The position numbers were made by a program, and so were the translations under genes. Below are positions 20,882-34,094 of a stretch of 64,000 nucleotides of DNA, in pieces (position 1 is the stretch's first letter; each line of letters begins with the position of its first letter). Origin of the DNA: Takifugu bimaculatus (Eukaryota; Chordata; Actinopteri; Tetraodontiformes; Tetraodontidae); the NCBI GenBank assembly GCA_004026145.2, contig CP034980.1, forward strand, positions 9,865,377 to 9,929,376. Reading direction: 5' to 3'. Under the pieces are notes generated by a model. That model saw only the letters and a program-made list of their open reading frames with translations, did no database searches and was not told the DNA's origin.

Positions 20882-21749
20882 GGCATCAGAACGTTCACAG
20901 TCCAGCCCAGGAAGCCGTGCTCCACATTGAAGCCGAAACGACACAAATGAGGGTTCAAGTTTCATGTTGGTTGATGTTACTGTGAGCTGTGACCTCACAG
21001 GCTGCTGAGAAGGAGCTTTCCTGGATAGAAATGTGTTAATATAATAGATAATAGAACTGGTTGAGGACGTTATTGTAAAATACAAATAAATAACATCAAG
21101 GTGAACTTAATTTGTATGTGCACCATTGATTATTATTCATATTTTACATTTTACCAAACCCCTGTTTTCTCTCACTCATTTGACAAAAACAAGGTCTCCT
21201 AATGAAGTCTTCATTAGAAGGCGGCTGTGACTCTAGGGGGCGCTACAGTCATGAGCACTTTCATACTGTCGCTCAGACGGTGGAGGAAGTTCTAAACTGC
21301 ACACACATCAGTTTATCTACACCAGGAAATAAAAAGGAGACACCATGTGCTACAATAATGCCCAATATATTTATTTTCATGCACAAACAGATTCTATCAG
21401 AAATAGACACAGTGACTTCAGGTGAAAAGTTCTGCTTTGATACATTAATGATTCAAAAGAATAAGAAACACACTATTTACACACCATCACACTGCCTGAC
21501 AGGCTGGTTTGATGGCTGGTTTATTTATCATTGTGTTCATCAAATATTTTCCACTTTTGACCAATACATCAATATTTGTTAAGTATTGGATGGATTTTTT
21601 TTTTAGAAGAACACAAAACAATCCAAGAAGATGTAAAAATGTCTAAGTAGAAAGGACACACAATGTTCTTCCTGTGCTCCAGGTATATCTTGGGCAAGTC
21701 ATGAGAATCTCATGCAGCTTTAGATTTAAATGTATGAATGAGTGAGATG
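20882..21749. repeat. Array spacer: C-module 3' flank
   Basis: No gene. Same block as 1012-1716, with a deletion around 21582-21597. Confidence 0.5.
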
Positions 21750-22216
21750 TTAAACACCCTGAAGATCAACTAGTCCAACCCAAAGGCTCTGACAGCTGCA
21801 TAGGTCCTCTGTTCCTCTGCACTCCTTTCGTCCGTCTCTTTCAGTTTTTACCAGCATGAAGGTGACAGCAGAATAAACACACAAGCCCTGTTCCTTCTGA
21901 AAGAAATGAGATGGGAAAGTTATGAAAGATGACAAATTTTAATGGGTTTACAATAAATTCTGCGTGAATAAATTATTCACCTGCTGAGCTGCGCTTTGCC
22001 TGGCAGCAGCTGAACATAGAGGACAGAGAAGGTAAAAATCAATGACAATTCAACCAAGGTCTCATGATGGCGACTAACTTCACTTACTTTTGTTCCACTC
22101 GTGCTTGTTCGTTTTAATGGTGTAAATGAGGAAGGAAACAGCGACCAAATTTACAGTGAAGAACCCGCAGAGCAGAAAATTAGTCCCACTGGGTGTTAGC
22201 GTCCACATGCTCACTC
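21750..22216 (-). pseudogene. C2: orphan TM and frameshifted tail
   Basis: TM exon 22216-22088 and tail exon from 21896. It is like C1, but ten bases (TTGTCTCCCC on the plus strand of C1) are missing near 21823. The frame shifts after GRKE and runs to a stop at 21750. The first motif, CVYSAV, is kept and the second, RTYAAV, is lost. No Ig exons lie upstream. Confidence 0.55.
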
Positions 22217-22420
22217 CTGAAACAATAAAAACACAAAATATTAAGTTTCCTGAGGTTCAAGCAAACAACTAAAGCTGGTTCAGGATGTAACGTAGACCAT
22301 CCATGTCAGACGGCGATGGCCTTGGGCCACATGTGCTCCCTCATAAATCGTCATTTAAAATCAACATTTATTTATTCTTTGGATAAAGTTTTTTTTTAGC
22401 ACTGATGATTTCTTTCACAG

Positions 22421-22479
22421 AAAAACCAGCAGTCCTCACTACTGGTGACCCCCACAGCTCAGCTGAGGATCATCTGGAG
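22421..22479 (+). pseudogene. Orphan copy of P1 penultimate tail exon
   Basis: A 59-nt copy with CACAG acceptor and GTAAAT donor, inside a P-derived block opposite in strand to C2. Confidence 0.6.
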
Positions 22480-23716
22480 GTAAATATAGGTGTGGATAAT
22501 GTGAAATGAATCATATCTTGCATAATATTAGCTTATATGGCCATTGTTAATTTTCACTGAAATCATAAAATTAAAATATTAGCATATTTATTGCCAATTT
22601 GAAATACAGGAAGTAGAATGCAAAAATCAACTTTTACCTTCAATTTTGGGCTCCGAACTGGAACCAGTAGGTCTGTTTGATGTGGCTGAATCTAATAGGC
22701 AGTCCATCAAAGTCTGGTGACATCCTAATGTGCAAACTTTTTTAAACAAATGATAAACTAGGATTGCATTATTAATTGTTATTATTATTTGTTCTAATCA
22801 GCTCACATAGAAGATTCTTATAAAGCTAGCCACACGCTGCTTTAATACTAGACCAATGTCTGCGGATGTCCAGACCTCCAGTGGATATAAAGAATAGTTG
22901 AACATTTTTCGCTTAATTTATAATCTAGACTAATGGTTTGATAAACAATTATGTCGTTTAGACAGTTCATATGTTTCAATTTCCGTGTATATCGGATGCA
23001 TCTGTTCATTTTCAACCAAATGTCTGTTTTACTTATATACATAGTAACTTATACAGACACACACACACACACAGGCAACAGAACGTTCACAGTCCAGCCC
23101 AGGAAGCCGTGCTCCACATTGAAGCCGAAACGACACAAATGAGGGTTCAAGTTTCATGTTGGCTGATGTTATTGTGAGCTGTGACCTCACAGGCTGCTGA
23201 GAAGGAGCTTTCCTGGATAGAAATGTGTTAATATAATAGATAATAGAACTGGTTGAGGACGTTATTGTAAAATACAAATAAATAACATCAAGGTGAACTT
23301 AATTTGTATGTGCACCATTGATTATTATTCATATTTTACATTTTACCAAACCCCTGTTTTCTCTCATTCATTGGTTTTTGACAAAAATAAGGAAGTCTTC
23401 AGGAGGAGGCAGAGGTGACTCTAGGGGGCGCTGCAGTTAAGATATGCTCAGATATCACCATAAATGCCCAAATGCATCACTATATTTGTTGCAGCCAAAG
23501 TTTGCAGACACTTAATGTCTATGTACCACATCGACATCAGTGCTGGAGTAATTTTATTTTCTCCCTACAAATTAACAAATATAAAACACGCACTGGTGCT
23601 GTGTCACAGTGGATACATCGAGTTCCTCACTATAGAGGGTATAGGGGTTGGTTTTGGACACCGCCTCAGATTTACACGTCATCATTGGAGATTTAACGTG
23701 TGTTGATTATTTTCAG
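22480..23716. repeat. Array spacer, composite
   Basis: No gene. Holds an A-type D2/TM scrap (about 22530-22660), part of the A 5' flank, a short (CA)n tract at 23055-23073 and the P-tail upstream block. Confidence 0.5.
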
Positions 23717-23833
23717 GATGGCGAGTTGAGAGTAGAGAGCTATGTAACGCTGAATTTCCCCTCAAGAAAGAAAAGACATCCAGCAAAGGGGGAGTTACCC
23801 CCAGAGTGCATTTACTCTGGTGTCAGAGGCTGA
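23717..23833 (+). pseudogene. Orphan P-type terminal tail exon 3
   Basis: An intact 117-nt copy with RVESYVTLNF and CIYSGVRG. Confidence 0.65.
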
Positions 23834-24472
23834 AAAGACTTTGAATGTGAAATTTAGAAATAGAAAGAAATAAGAAAATCATTCAAGAGGTATTTCAGCC
23901 AGGATGACAAAATGGATGCGTCTTTGCTGTGGACCTAATGTGTGAGTTGTGACTCTGAATAATCACTCTGCAACAAAAAACCACAAAGATTGTTGACATG
24001 TGGTTATAAATGTGGGCAGAATGAGCAGAATGGCAAATGTGCACACATCAGGAAATGATGCTAGAATCTAAGTTTCAGTCTGAGGGGAACTAAGTACTGG
24101 TTTACTGCAAAATAAATACATAAAATATATATATACCAAAGTCATTGGATCTGTTTTCACATAGAATTCTCATTTTATTGTCATTTATTTTTTAAATGTT
24201 ATGAGATGGTATGCCAAAAAACCCAAGCCCCCCCAAATTGACCAATTATTGTAGTTGATTTTGTCCTCAAAGCTCATTAAAGTGGTCGTAAAGGAACTTA
24301 AACAGTTTTTTTGTGTGTGAATGAACTGAATCAACAACAACACCATTTTAGGGACACGTTGGGGTGGTCCATTTGTCACCAAATATTTAAATATTCACCA
24401 TGTGCTGGTGATGTGTTAGTTATCAGTGGATACTTCAAGGTACGGCAAAGCAGGCGTTAAACTGAGTTACAT
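23834..24472. repeat. Array spacer R
   Basis: No gene. Same block as 9285-9929. Confidence 0.5.
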
Positions 24473-24645
24473 TGTGGCGGACACATAGGGGTGTATCTCA
24501 CACCCAGGTGATGCATGGGGTGATGGGCGTGGTTAGCCCTTCATTAGATCCACTGTTCGAAGCGCCATTTAGTATTGTCTGGTGGATGCGGAATAAAGAC
24601 GTTTAAACCATCTGCTCAGTCTGAGTCGTTCCTCGTCCTGCCACA
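24473..24645 (+). mobile_element. Solo LTR-alpha
   Basis: A 173-bp copy, TGTGGC to GCCACA. LTR-beta is absent from this unit. Confidence 0.55.
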
Positions 24646-24839
24646 ACGACACAATAACATCAACACAATTTTACCTTTAGGTACAGTCAACGTTCCCCTG
24701 CTGCCCCCGAGAGGCATGGCATTTAATTAACAGTGAGTTAAATACGTAAAACACAGCATCTCTTTGCACACATTTCATTTGTTAATGAAGGAAAATGACC
24801 AAAAATATGGTGAAATGAAGTATAATATAGAAGTCAGCC

Positions 24840-24974
24840 TTAATCAGCCCCTCCAGAGTATTCCCTGACATCAGAGTAGATGCTTCTTTCTTCCTTCTCT
24901 GTATCATCATTTCTCACTGATTTTCTTCGAGCAATGTTTGGAATGGCGTAAACCAAATCCTGCTCCTCACTGGT
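24840..24974 (-). CDS. T3 terminal tail exon (ITIM) near A4
   Basis: An intact phase-0 exon with ITIM SIYSDV. T1 and T2 are deleted here, so the nearest donor upstream is the phase-1 donor of the A4 TM exon. That join would give an immediate TGA, so the exon may be stranded. Confidence 0.5.
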   Translation of the reverse strand, partial: TSEEQDLVYAIPNIARRKSVRNDDTEKEERSIYSDVREYSGGAD

Positions 24975-25169
24975 CTGGGAGAAAATATGGAGAATCATTA
25001 TTATTAACATTATGTATGGCTTTTTATCATGTCTTTACCTGTTGATTGCAATGATCAACACTGACTTTTACAGCAGTTCTTTGCAGAGTAAAACGAGCTG
25101 TTTGGTGAAAGAAAAGTACACAAGTGAAGTAAATTTGCCCAAAATGCTTCTCAACTTACTTTAAGACAT

Positions 25170-26282
25170 TTAAGAGACGTGTTTCTTACCAGTGAAACAG
25201 CCACAAAGGTTATTCTTCTGCTTACTCCTCAGATAAATAAAAAGGACGATGAGACCAACGGACACAGCAGCACCGAGTGTGTATAAAACTGTGGAGCTTA
25301 TATGGCCATCTTTAATTTTCACTGAAATCATAAAATTAAAATAATTAGCAAATTAGCATATTTATTGCCAATTTGAAATACAGGAAGTAGAATGTAAAAA
25401 TCAACTTTTACCTTCAATTTTGGGCTCTGAGCAGTTCCCCCATGTCTGCTCACATTTTCCTACGGAACAACACAAATCTCCAGAAGAGCAGATGTTACTG
25501 AAGACGCTGTTTCTGGATCTGTTTAAGTTGTTTTCATCCACTTCCACATTGTTTCTGCAATGAAAACTGAAAAATGGCCCAACAGATCTGGAGCCACAGC
25601 AGCGGCTGTTGAGGTCATCCAGAGACGTTGGGTTCTCGGAGTCAGAGAGGACGGGACACTGGAGGAGCTCAGAGCGTTCTCCAGGGGTCGGATCACAGGG
25701 ATGAGCCGTGGGGACACCATCACCTTCGCGTTCTGAGACAAAATTAGGCACAAATGAATTCTGATAAATGAACTGTGATGTTCCAAGATGAACTATGTCC
25801 AAACCAGCAGATATTCACCTACTACTGTTAGGTCTACTCTTTTCAAAAATGCACTTTGTGCCGTCATGCAGAAATAAACTCCAGTATCATCCACACGTGG
25901 GTTATTAATAACCAAAACAAATGATTCTTTTTCCATTTGGGTTGTGAAGTGAGAATCTTTTGTATGTTCAAGTGATTTTCCGAGGAGTTCAGGTAAGGGT
26001 CCAGGAATAACTCTGATCCATGAGAGGAGTGCTGCCGTCTTGCGGGGACACTTCAGTCTCACAGTCTCTCCAACAGTTACATTCTCGGTCTCAATGATGT
26101 TATTTGTGCATCCTGTAAAGGCAAATAATACACCCAATATAGGAAAATGTGTTTGATCTCTCCAAAATGACAGAGCAAAGAGCAGATTCTTGGAACTAAT
26201 TAGTAAAAAAAAAATGTAGTTTCCTGGGTTACTTACCCCCAAATCTGACAGGAAAGAGGAGGATATAAAATAGAATCACCAT
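25170..26282 (-). CDS. NITR-like receptor A4, tail cassette deleted
   Basis: Exons: leader 26282-26237 (starts MVILF), V 26112-25819, second domain 25723-25412, TM 25321-25190. V and second domain are intact (RLKC, SWIRV, DTGVYFC). A deletion joining GCAGAGTA to AAACGAGC at about 25089 removes T1 and T2. Splicing of TM to T3 is out of phase. Read-through of the TM donor gives a short tail ending GKKHVS at 25170 and a product of about 267 residues without tyrosine motifs. A6 shares this deletion. It could be a decoy or adaptor-dependent receptor, or decaying. Confidence 0.6.
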
Positions 26283-27376
26283 TCTCTACTTAGTGCGCCT
26301 GTCGCGTCTCACGGGTTAAAGGTGCTGCTCAAACGATCAGATGAGATCATCTACACTTCAAACCAATTTAATTTAAACTAATTTACTAATAATTACATGT
26401 ATTTAATATAGAATAATATTAAGAATGAACAAACTCTCTCCTTGAGGCAAGTGTGGTGAGGCAGAAACCATGAAATGACCATGTTTCCTTTAACCCAACT
26501 GGTAGAGAGAGGGAGAGGTGCAATAGAGGGAGGTTAGAAAGATAATAGACACGTTCAGCACAAAAATATTTAGATTTAAAATTCAAAGAACAATAATATA
26601 CAAGTCTGTTTAAGCGAAGTGGAAAACAAGTGTGTAATGACTTCATCTACCACGAGGGGAAGACATACATGCTGCAGTACATATTCAAATTGTACTGTAG
26701 CACCAACAATTACGCATTTGTGCTTAAACTTGCAGCAGTTTTTGAACCTGAACTGGAACCAGTCGGTCTGTTTGATGTGGCTCAATCTAATAGGCAGTCC
26801 ATCAAAGTCTGGTGACATCCTGATGTGCAGAATTATTTAAACAAATGATAAACTAGGATTGCATTATTAATTATTAATTCTTATTATTTTGTGGTCTAAT
26901 CAGCTCACATAGAAGATTCTTATAAAGCTAGCCACACGGTGCTTTAATACGAGACCAATGTCTGCAGATGTCCAGACCTCCAGTGGATATAAAGAATAGT
27001 TGAACATTTTTCGCTTAATTTATAATCTAGGCCAATGGTTTGACAGATAATTATGTGGTTTAGACAGTTCATATGTTTCAATTTCTGTGTATATTGATGC
27101 ATCTGTTCATTGTCAACCAAATGTCTATTTTACTTATATACATAGTAACTTATTAACGGCTGCCTTACAAATGAATTTTGCTTTAACAAACAAGATTAAA
27201 CACTAAATTATTGCCCACAAATCAGATCAAAGACAGCAGCTCATCGTCGGTCAAACACTGAGAACACCAGACTTTGGAAGAATCTGTCAATTAGTTTTCT
27301 TTTCTGTTCATATGTAGAATTTCATCAGTAATCAAACTACTGTGGAAGAACCTCTCACAGACTGCCCCCCGCCCCC
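26283..27376. repeat. Array spacer: A-gene 5' flank, shortened
   Basis: No gene. The 5'-flank block has an internal deletion just upstream of the leader (join near 26343), so A4 lacks about 290 bp of upstream sequence that its sisters keep. Confidence 0.5.
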
Positions 27377-27408
27377 CTCACACACACACACACACAGACA
27401 CAGACACA

Positions 27409-27447
<39 letters not shown>
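27377..27447. repeat. (CA)n microsatellite
   Basis: A CA tract with GACA interruptions. Confidence 0.95.
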
Positions 27448-27448
<1 letters not shown>

Positions 27449-28360
27449 CAACAGAACGTTCACAGTCCAGCCCAGGAAGCCGTGCTCCACATTGAAGCCG
27501 AAACGACACAAATGAGGGTTCAAGTTTCATGTTGGCTGATGTTATTGTGAGCTGTGACCTCACAGGCTGCTGAGAAGGAGCTTTCCTGGATAGAAATGTG
27601 TTAATATAATAGATAATAGAACTGGTTGAGGACGTTATTGTAAAATACAAATAAATAACATCAAGGTAAACTTAATTTGTATGTGCACCATTGATTATTA
27701 TTCATATTTTACATTTTACCAAACACCTGTTTTCTCTCACTCATTTGACAAAAACAAGGCCTCCTAATGAAGTCTTCATTAGGAGGCGGATGTGACTTTA
27801 GGGGGCGCTACAGTCATCAGCACTTTCATACTGTCGCTCAGACGGTCGAGGAAGTTCTAAACTGCACACACGTCAGTTTATCTACACCAGGAAATAAAAA
27901 GGAGACACCATGTGCTACAATAATGCCCAATATATTTATTTTCATGCACAAACAGATTCTATCAGAAATAGACACAGTGACTTCAGGTGAAGAGTTCTGC
28001 TTTGATACATTAATGATTCAAAAGAATAAGAAACACACTAGTTACACACCATCACACTGCCTGACAGGCTGGTTTGATGACTGGTTTATTGATCATTGTG
28101 TTCATCAAATAGTTTCCACTTTTGACCAATACATCAATATTTGTTCGAACAGGTCAGAAAAATTCAGTCACACACTTAAATGGAATTTATTTTTTAGAAG
28201 AACACAAAACAATCCAAGAAGATGTAAAAATGTCTAAGTACAAAGGACACACAATGTTCTTCCTGTGCTCCAGGTATATCTTGGGCAAGTCATAAGAATC
28301 TCATGCAGCTTTAGATTTAAATGTATGAATGAGTGAGATGTTAAACACCCTGAAGATCAA
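27448..28360. repeat. Array spacer: C-module 3' flank
   Basis: No gene. Same block as 1012-1716. Confidence 0.5.
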
Positions 28361-28818
28361 CTAGTCCAACCCAAAGGCTCTGACAGCTGCATAGGTCCTC
28401 TGTTCCTCTGCACTTTGTCTCCCCTCCTTTCGTCCGTCTCTTTCAGTTTTTACCAGCATGAAGGTGACAGCAGAATAAACACACAAGCCCTGTTCCTTCT
28501 GAAAGAAATGAGATGGGAAAGTTATGAAAGATGACAAATTTTAATGGGTTTAGAATAAATTCTGCGTGAATAAATTATTCACCTGCTGAGCTGCGCTTTG
28601 CCTGGCAGCTGCTGAACATAGAGGACAGAGAAGATAAAAATCAATGTCAATTCAACCAAGGTCTCATGATGGCGACTAACTTCACTTACTTTTGTTCCAC
28701 TCGTGCTTGTTCGTTTTAATGGTGTAAATGAGGAAGTAAACAGCAATCAACTTTACAGTGAAGAACCCGCAGAGCAGAAAACGTGTCCCACTGGGTGTTA
28801 GCGTCCACATGCTCACTC
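28361..28818 (-). pseudogene. C3: orphan receptor TM and tail exons
   Basis: TM exon 28818-28690 and tail exon 28498-28361, both open, with motifs CVYSAV and RTYAAV kept as in C1. Upstream there is again a P-derived block and an A-type scrap instead of Ig exons. Confidence 0.55.
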
Positions 28819-29022
28819 CTGAAACAATAAAAACACAAAATATTAAGTTTCCTGAGGTTCAAGCAAACAACTAAAGCTGGTTCAGGATGTAACGTAGACC
28901 ATCCATGTCAGACGGCGATGGCCTTGGGCCACATGTGCTCCCTCATAAATCGTCATTTAAAATCAACATTTATTTATTTTTTGGATAAAGTTTTTTTTTA
29001 GCACTGATGATTTCTTTCATAG

Positions 29023-29081
29023 AAAAACCAGCAGTCCTCACTACTGGTGACCCCCACAGCTCAGCTGAGGATCATCTGGAG
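29023..29081 (+). pseudogene. Orphan copy of P1 penultimate tail exon
   Basis: A 59-nt copy with AG and GTAAAT borders, as in the C1 and C2 modules. Confidence 0.6.
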
Positions 29082-30155
29082 GTAAATATAGGTGTGGATA
29101 ATGTGAAATGAATCATATCTTGCATAATATTAGCTTATATGGCCATCGTTAATTTTCACTGAAATCATAAAATTAAAATATTAGCATATTTATTGCCAAT
29201 TTGAAATACAGAAAGTAGAATGCAAAAATCAACTTTTACCTTCAATTTTGGGCTCCAAACTGGAACCAGTAGGTCTGTTTGATGTGGCTCAATCTAATTG
29301 GCATCAAAGTCTGGTGACATCCTGATGTGCAAACTTTTTTAAACAAATAATAAACTAGGATTGCATTATTAATTATTAATTATTATTATTTTGTGGTCTA
29401 ATCAGCTCACATAGAAGATTCTTATAAAGCTAGCCACACGGTGTTTTAATACTAGACCAATGTCTGCGGATGTCCAGACCTCCAGTGGATATAAAGAATA
29501 GTTGAACATTTTTCGCTTAATTTATAATCTAGGCTAATGGTTTGACAGACAATTATGTGGTTTAGACAGTTCATATGTTTCAATGTCCGTGTATATCGGA
29601 TGCATCTGTTCATTTTCAACCAAATGTCTGTTTTACTTATATGCATAGTAACTTATTGACGGCTGCCTTATAAATAAACTTTGCTTTAACAAACAAATAA
29701 ACATTAAATTATTGGGAAAAATCTGTAACAAAACATAAAAGGTAAGCTTTTAGCCTTTTATTAAACACACTGAAGGACACTTTTAGTTAATTCTGGTTCA
29801 TAATAACAAAAATGCTTTTGCTGGGACACACCAGCATTATTTTGAGCAAGTTTCAGAACAATTAACAAACCTACAAAAAAGACAATATGGAAATTAAAAG
29901 ACCAAAATTGCTAAAAAGAAAAATCTACAATAATCACAATAATACAATGATCAAAAATAAGAAACAATTTCAGGTTTTGAGAAGCAGAACTGATCAAACC
30001 TGACCAGACCAATTTTAAATTTTAAATCGGTCCTTCTATGGATACAAAGCAGCTCTTAAAACTCTTAAAAGCTGAGCGATAACGTCGCCATATTTGTATC
30101 TGTGTGTAATTTTATTTGAATTGTCTTAATAAACAATGTGTTTCCTACATTTGCA
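29082..30155. repeat. Array spacer and B2 3' flank
   Basis: No gene. An A-type scrap, part of the A 5' flank, then the receptor 3' flank block with the shared AATAAA. There is no T3 exon here. Confidence 0.5.
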
Positions 30156-31648
30156 TTAATTTCCTGTAACGGGGGTCCTCACTTCAGAGTAGACTGTTTC
30201 TTTGTCTTTGAGACGACCTCTGTCTGGTTGAGCTTTGCTCCTGGTGAAGACTGGAGCAGAATAACACATCTCCTCTTCTGTCTGAGCAGACACAGGGAAA
30301 AATCTCATGTTAATCAAAAATCAGTATTTACACGTCTATAACGCTTTTGATTGTTCTGATCCTCACCGGCTGAGTGTCCTCGTCACTCGCGCCTGTTGCG
30401 CAACTGAGTACGGCAGCTGTTTTAAAATAAGAGAAATAAAAGCAGCTGGTTCAGAAGGTATTTTATTGAATATATTCTCACTGAACAATAATGGGAAATA
30501 ATTTTACGTTTTTAAACTCCTTAAAAAAAATGAAAAACGTACCCTCGCAACAGCTCGAAGATTTGCCCTTTAGGATCCAAACCAGACAGACATTTACAGT
30601 GACACTTGCAACCAAAGCAGCAGCCAGCAGAACCACCAATATAGTGTTCTCATCTAAGACCCCTGCAGTCCTGAAGTTGAGGGTTCCAAAGAAAAACTCC
30701 CCACATGTGGCCACAGCGCAGGAAAAGGGCCCAGCATCAGAGGAGCCCAGTAACTCTGAGCTGCTGCTCTCCCATTTCTGTGGAGCGCCACCTCTGACAC
30801 CACCCTGGCATCCATCCTGGCTGCCTCCGTGTGCAGCAAAGACACTGGGATAAGATGCATCAGGTCCAGACTGGAACCAGCACACGTTGCGCTCTGTTCT
30901 GCAGGTTGTGTTTTCAGAGTCAGAGAGGACAGAACACTGCAGCGTCACTAAACGCACCGAATCAGATGGAGGCACTTGGATTACGGCTTTGACATCAGGC
31001 TCCGTCCCTGAGAAATTGAAATAACAAGAAACATGTCGGGTTTCTGTCAAATCTATCGCTCTGAATCACAGACTTTGCTGCTGCAGCCATGTAAATGTTC
31101 CCACTGTGGCAGAAATAAAGATATCTTATCTTTACCTCTAACATTTTAAAAGAATATGAACGGAAATTGTTATTTTACATCATTCTTACCTTGAATTCTG
31201 AGAAATATCCCATGAAGAAATGTCAGGCTTGTATAAGTAGCTTTAATACAGTAATAAAATCCTGCATCATGTGGAGTCACTGACAGAATATGCAACAGAA
31301 TCGTGCCAGGCCGTTGTTCACAAATAAAATGAGAGGATTTGTTTGGAACCTTGTAGTCAAAATAATAAATGACTCCCACGACATCAGGTGGGCTTCCAGG
31401 AACAAATCTGATCCAATAGAACATTGTTGGCTCTCCAGACTGCTCGCGTTCACAAGTCAGAGTCACATTTTCTCCAACATCAGCACGTTTCATCTCAAAG
31501 TGCTGCTCATCCACCCCACCTAAAGAAAACAGCCAATGCAGTAACATGGGCACTATTCTGTGTTAACGTTGAATAAAAATGGAATAAAAGAGGACTGTAT
31601 GTACTTACGCACGAGTCGGAGGCTCAGCAGATAAAATATAAACCTCAT
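30156..31648 (-). CDS. NITR-like receptor B2, intact
   Basis: Predicted 336 residues. Exons: leader 31648-31609, V 31519-31190, second domain plus TM 31007-30543, T1 30416-30367, T2 30281-30156. All Ig cysteines seen in the family are present, including LQC in the second domain. The TM has an Asn in its C-terminal half (TVNVCLVW). T2 is full length and has the ITSM-like TVYSEV. No T3 exon lies 3'. With B4 this is the best candidate for a working B-type receptor. Confidence 0.78.
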
Positions 31649-32141
31649 GTTTGGCTAATCCAGCGAAGGAGACGGTTAGATGGGCTGAAATGTCAAAAAT
31701 GTCCATCTTATGTATTCGTATCAAATGGGAGGGCGCAGAAACACCATCCTCTGATTGGACTACTGTGAACAACAGTGGAAATGTTCAGGTCTGGTTTTCT
31801 ACAGTTGACATGCAGTAAAACAAAATACAACAGGAAACTGGCAACAACAGTTATTACCTTGAGTGGATTTAATATTTACAGGACGGGTTATTTAGCATGA
31901 ATTCACCCTTAGAATTTTTTGGCAGTGCAGAAACAACCTGATGAGCAGAGAAATACTAAAGATTATCATATAAAAGAGACGCAGAAATCAGATCAAAGAC
32001 AGCAGCTCATTGTCGGTCAAACACTGAGGACACCAGACTTTGGAAGAATCTGTCAATTAGTTTTCTTTTCTCTTTATATGTAGAAATTCAGCATTAATCA
32101 AACTACTGTGGAAGAACCCCCCACAGACAGCCCCCCACCCC
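31649..32141. repeat. Array spacer: B-gene 5' flank
   Basis: No gene. Lacks the internal segment present upstream of B1 and B3, as in the B4 flank. Confidence 0.5.
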
Positions 32142-32181
32142 TCACACACACACACACACACACACACAGACGCACACACAG
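32142..32181. repeat. (CA)n microsatellite
   Basis: A short CA tract. Confidence 0.95.
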
Positions 32182-32705
32182 GCAACAGAACGCTCACAGT
32201 CCAGCCCAGGAAGCCGTGCTCCACATTGAAGCCGAAACGACACAAATGAGGGTTCAAGTTTCATGTTGGCTGATGTTATTGTGAGCTGTGACCTCACAGG
32301 CTGCTGAGAAGGAGCTTTCCTGGATAGAAATGTGTTAATATAATAGATAATAGAACTGGTTGAGGACGTTATTGGAAAATACAAATACCGGTAAATAACA
32401 TCAAGGTGAACTTAATTTGTATGTGCACCACTGATTGTTATTCATATTTTACATTTTACCAAACCCCTGTTTTCTCTCATTCATTGGTTTTTGAAAAAAA
32501 TAAGGAAGTCTTCAGGAGGAGGCGGAGGTGACTCTAGGGGGCGCTGCAGTTAAGATATGCTTAGATATCACCATAAATGCCCAAATGCATCACTATATTT
32601 GTTGCAGCCAAAGTTTGCAGAAACTTAATGTCTATGTACCACATCGACACCGCCTCAGATTTACACGTCATCATTGGAGATTTAACGTGTGTTGATTATT
32701 TTCAG
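32182..32705. repeat. Array spacer: P-tail upstream block, deleted form
   Basis: No gene. ACATCGACA is joined directly to CCGCCTCAG, a deletion of about 120 bp shared only with the unit at 61274-61797. Confidence 0.5.
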
Positions 32706-32822
32706 GATGGCGAGTTGAGAGTAGAGAGCTATGTAACGCTGAATTTCCCCTCAAGAAAGAAAAGGCATGAAGCAAAGGGGGAGTTACCCCCAGAGTGCAT
32801 TTACTCTGGTGTCAGAGGCTGA
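32706..32822 (+). pseudogene. Orphan P-type terminal tail exon 4
   Basis: An intact 117-nt copy with RVESYVTLNF and CIYSGVRG. Confidence 0.65.
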
Positions 32823-33466
32823 AAAGACTTTGAATGTGACATTTAGAAATAGAAAGAAATAAGAAAATCATTCAAGAGGTATTTCAGCCAGGATGACAAA
32901 ATGGATGAGTCTTTGCTGTGGACCTAATGTGTGAGTTGTGACTCTGAATAATCACTCTGCAACAAAAAACCACAGAGATTGTTGACATGTGGTTATAAAT
33001 GTGGGCAGAATGAGCAGAATGGTAAATGTGCACACATCAGGAAATGATGCGAGAATCTAAGTTTCAGTCTGAGGGGAACTAAGTACTGGTTTTTTACAAA
33101 ATAAATAAATAAAATACAGTATATATTTACCAAACTCATTATATCCGTTTTCATATAGAATTCTCATTTTATTGTCATTTATTTTTGTTCTGAGATGGTA
33201 TGCCAAAAAACCCAAAACCCCAAAAAATGACCCATTATTGTAGTTGATTTTGTCCTCAAAGCTCATTAAAGTGGTCGTAAAGCAACTTAAACAGTTTTTT
33301 TTGTGTGTGAATGAACTGAATCAACAACAACACCATTTTAGGGAAACGTTGGGGTGGTCCATTTGTCACTAATCCCCCATTTAAATATTCATCATGTGCT
33401 GGTGATGTGTTAGTTATCAGTGGATACTTCAAGGTACGGCAAAGCAGGCGTTAAACTGAGTTACCT
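32823..33466. repeat. Array spacer R
   Basis: No gene. Same block as 9285-9929. Confidence 0.5.
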
Positions 33467-33639
33467 TGTGGCGGACACATAGGGGTGTATCTCACACCCA
33501 GGTGATGCATGGGGTGATGGGCGTGGTTAGTCCTTCATTAGATGCACTGTTCGAAGCGCCATTTAGTATTGTCTGGTGGATGCGGAATAAAGACGTTTAA
33601 ACCATCTGCTCAGTCTGAGTCGTTCCTCGTCCTGCCACA
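33467..33639 (+). mobile_element. Solo LTR-alpha
   Basis: A 173-bp copy, TGTGGC to GCCACA. Confidence 0.55.
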
Positions 33640-33713
33640 ACGTCACAATAACATCAGCACAGTTTTGCCTTTAGGTACAGTCAACTTTCCCCTGCTGCCC
33701 CCGAGAGGCATGG

Positions 33714-34094
33714 TGTGAGGGTGTAGTTTGTCACCCGCGCTGTTCTTTACTCTTATGTTAAGACTCAGACAAACCACACAAACAACTGGAGTGCTTTCAA
33801 GGTAGAGCTGAGCAGCAGTTCAAGCTTCATCTGTCAACTCTGCTCGTCTGCTGCTCACTCGCCTCTTTTATTTGGTGAATACAAGATTTATGTCAATCAG
33901 GACCTCACGATTCCTAGTTTCCTAACTACTTCTCCGATCTTTACGACCTCCTTCTCTTATCGAACAGGGTATCTCTAAGTGCTGGTTATATAAACAGCTC
34001 CAGCACTTAGTTTAAACATTCACACATTCCTTTTCTTAACAATATTCCTTAAACACTCTAAATCTACTCATCATAGCATTTAAATGATAATAGC
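33714..34094. mobile_element. LTR-beta, truncated by deletion
   Basis: Starts TGTGAG as in full copies, but at GATAATAGC it is joined to the receptor 3' flank (GATAATGTCGCC). The deletion removes the LTR end and the whole T3 exon. Confidence 0.6.
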
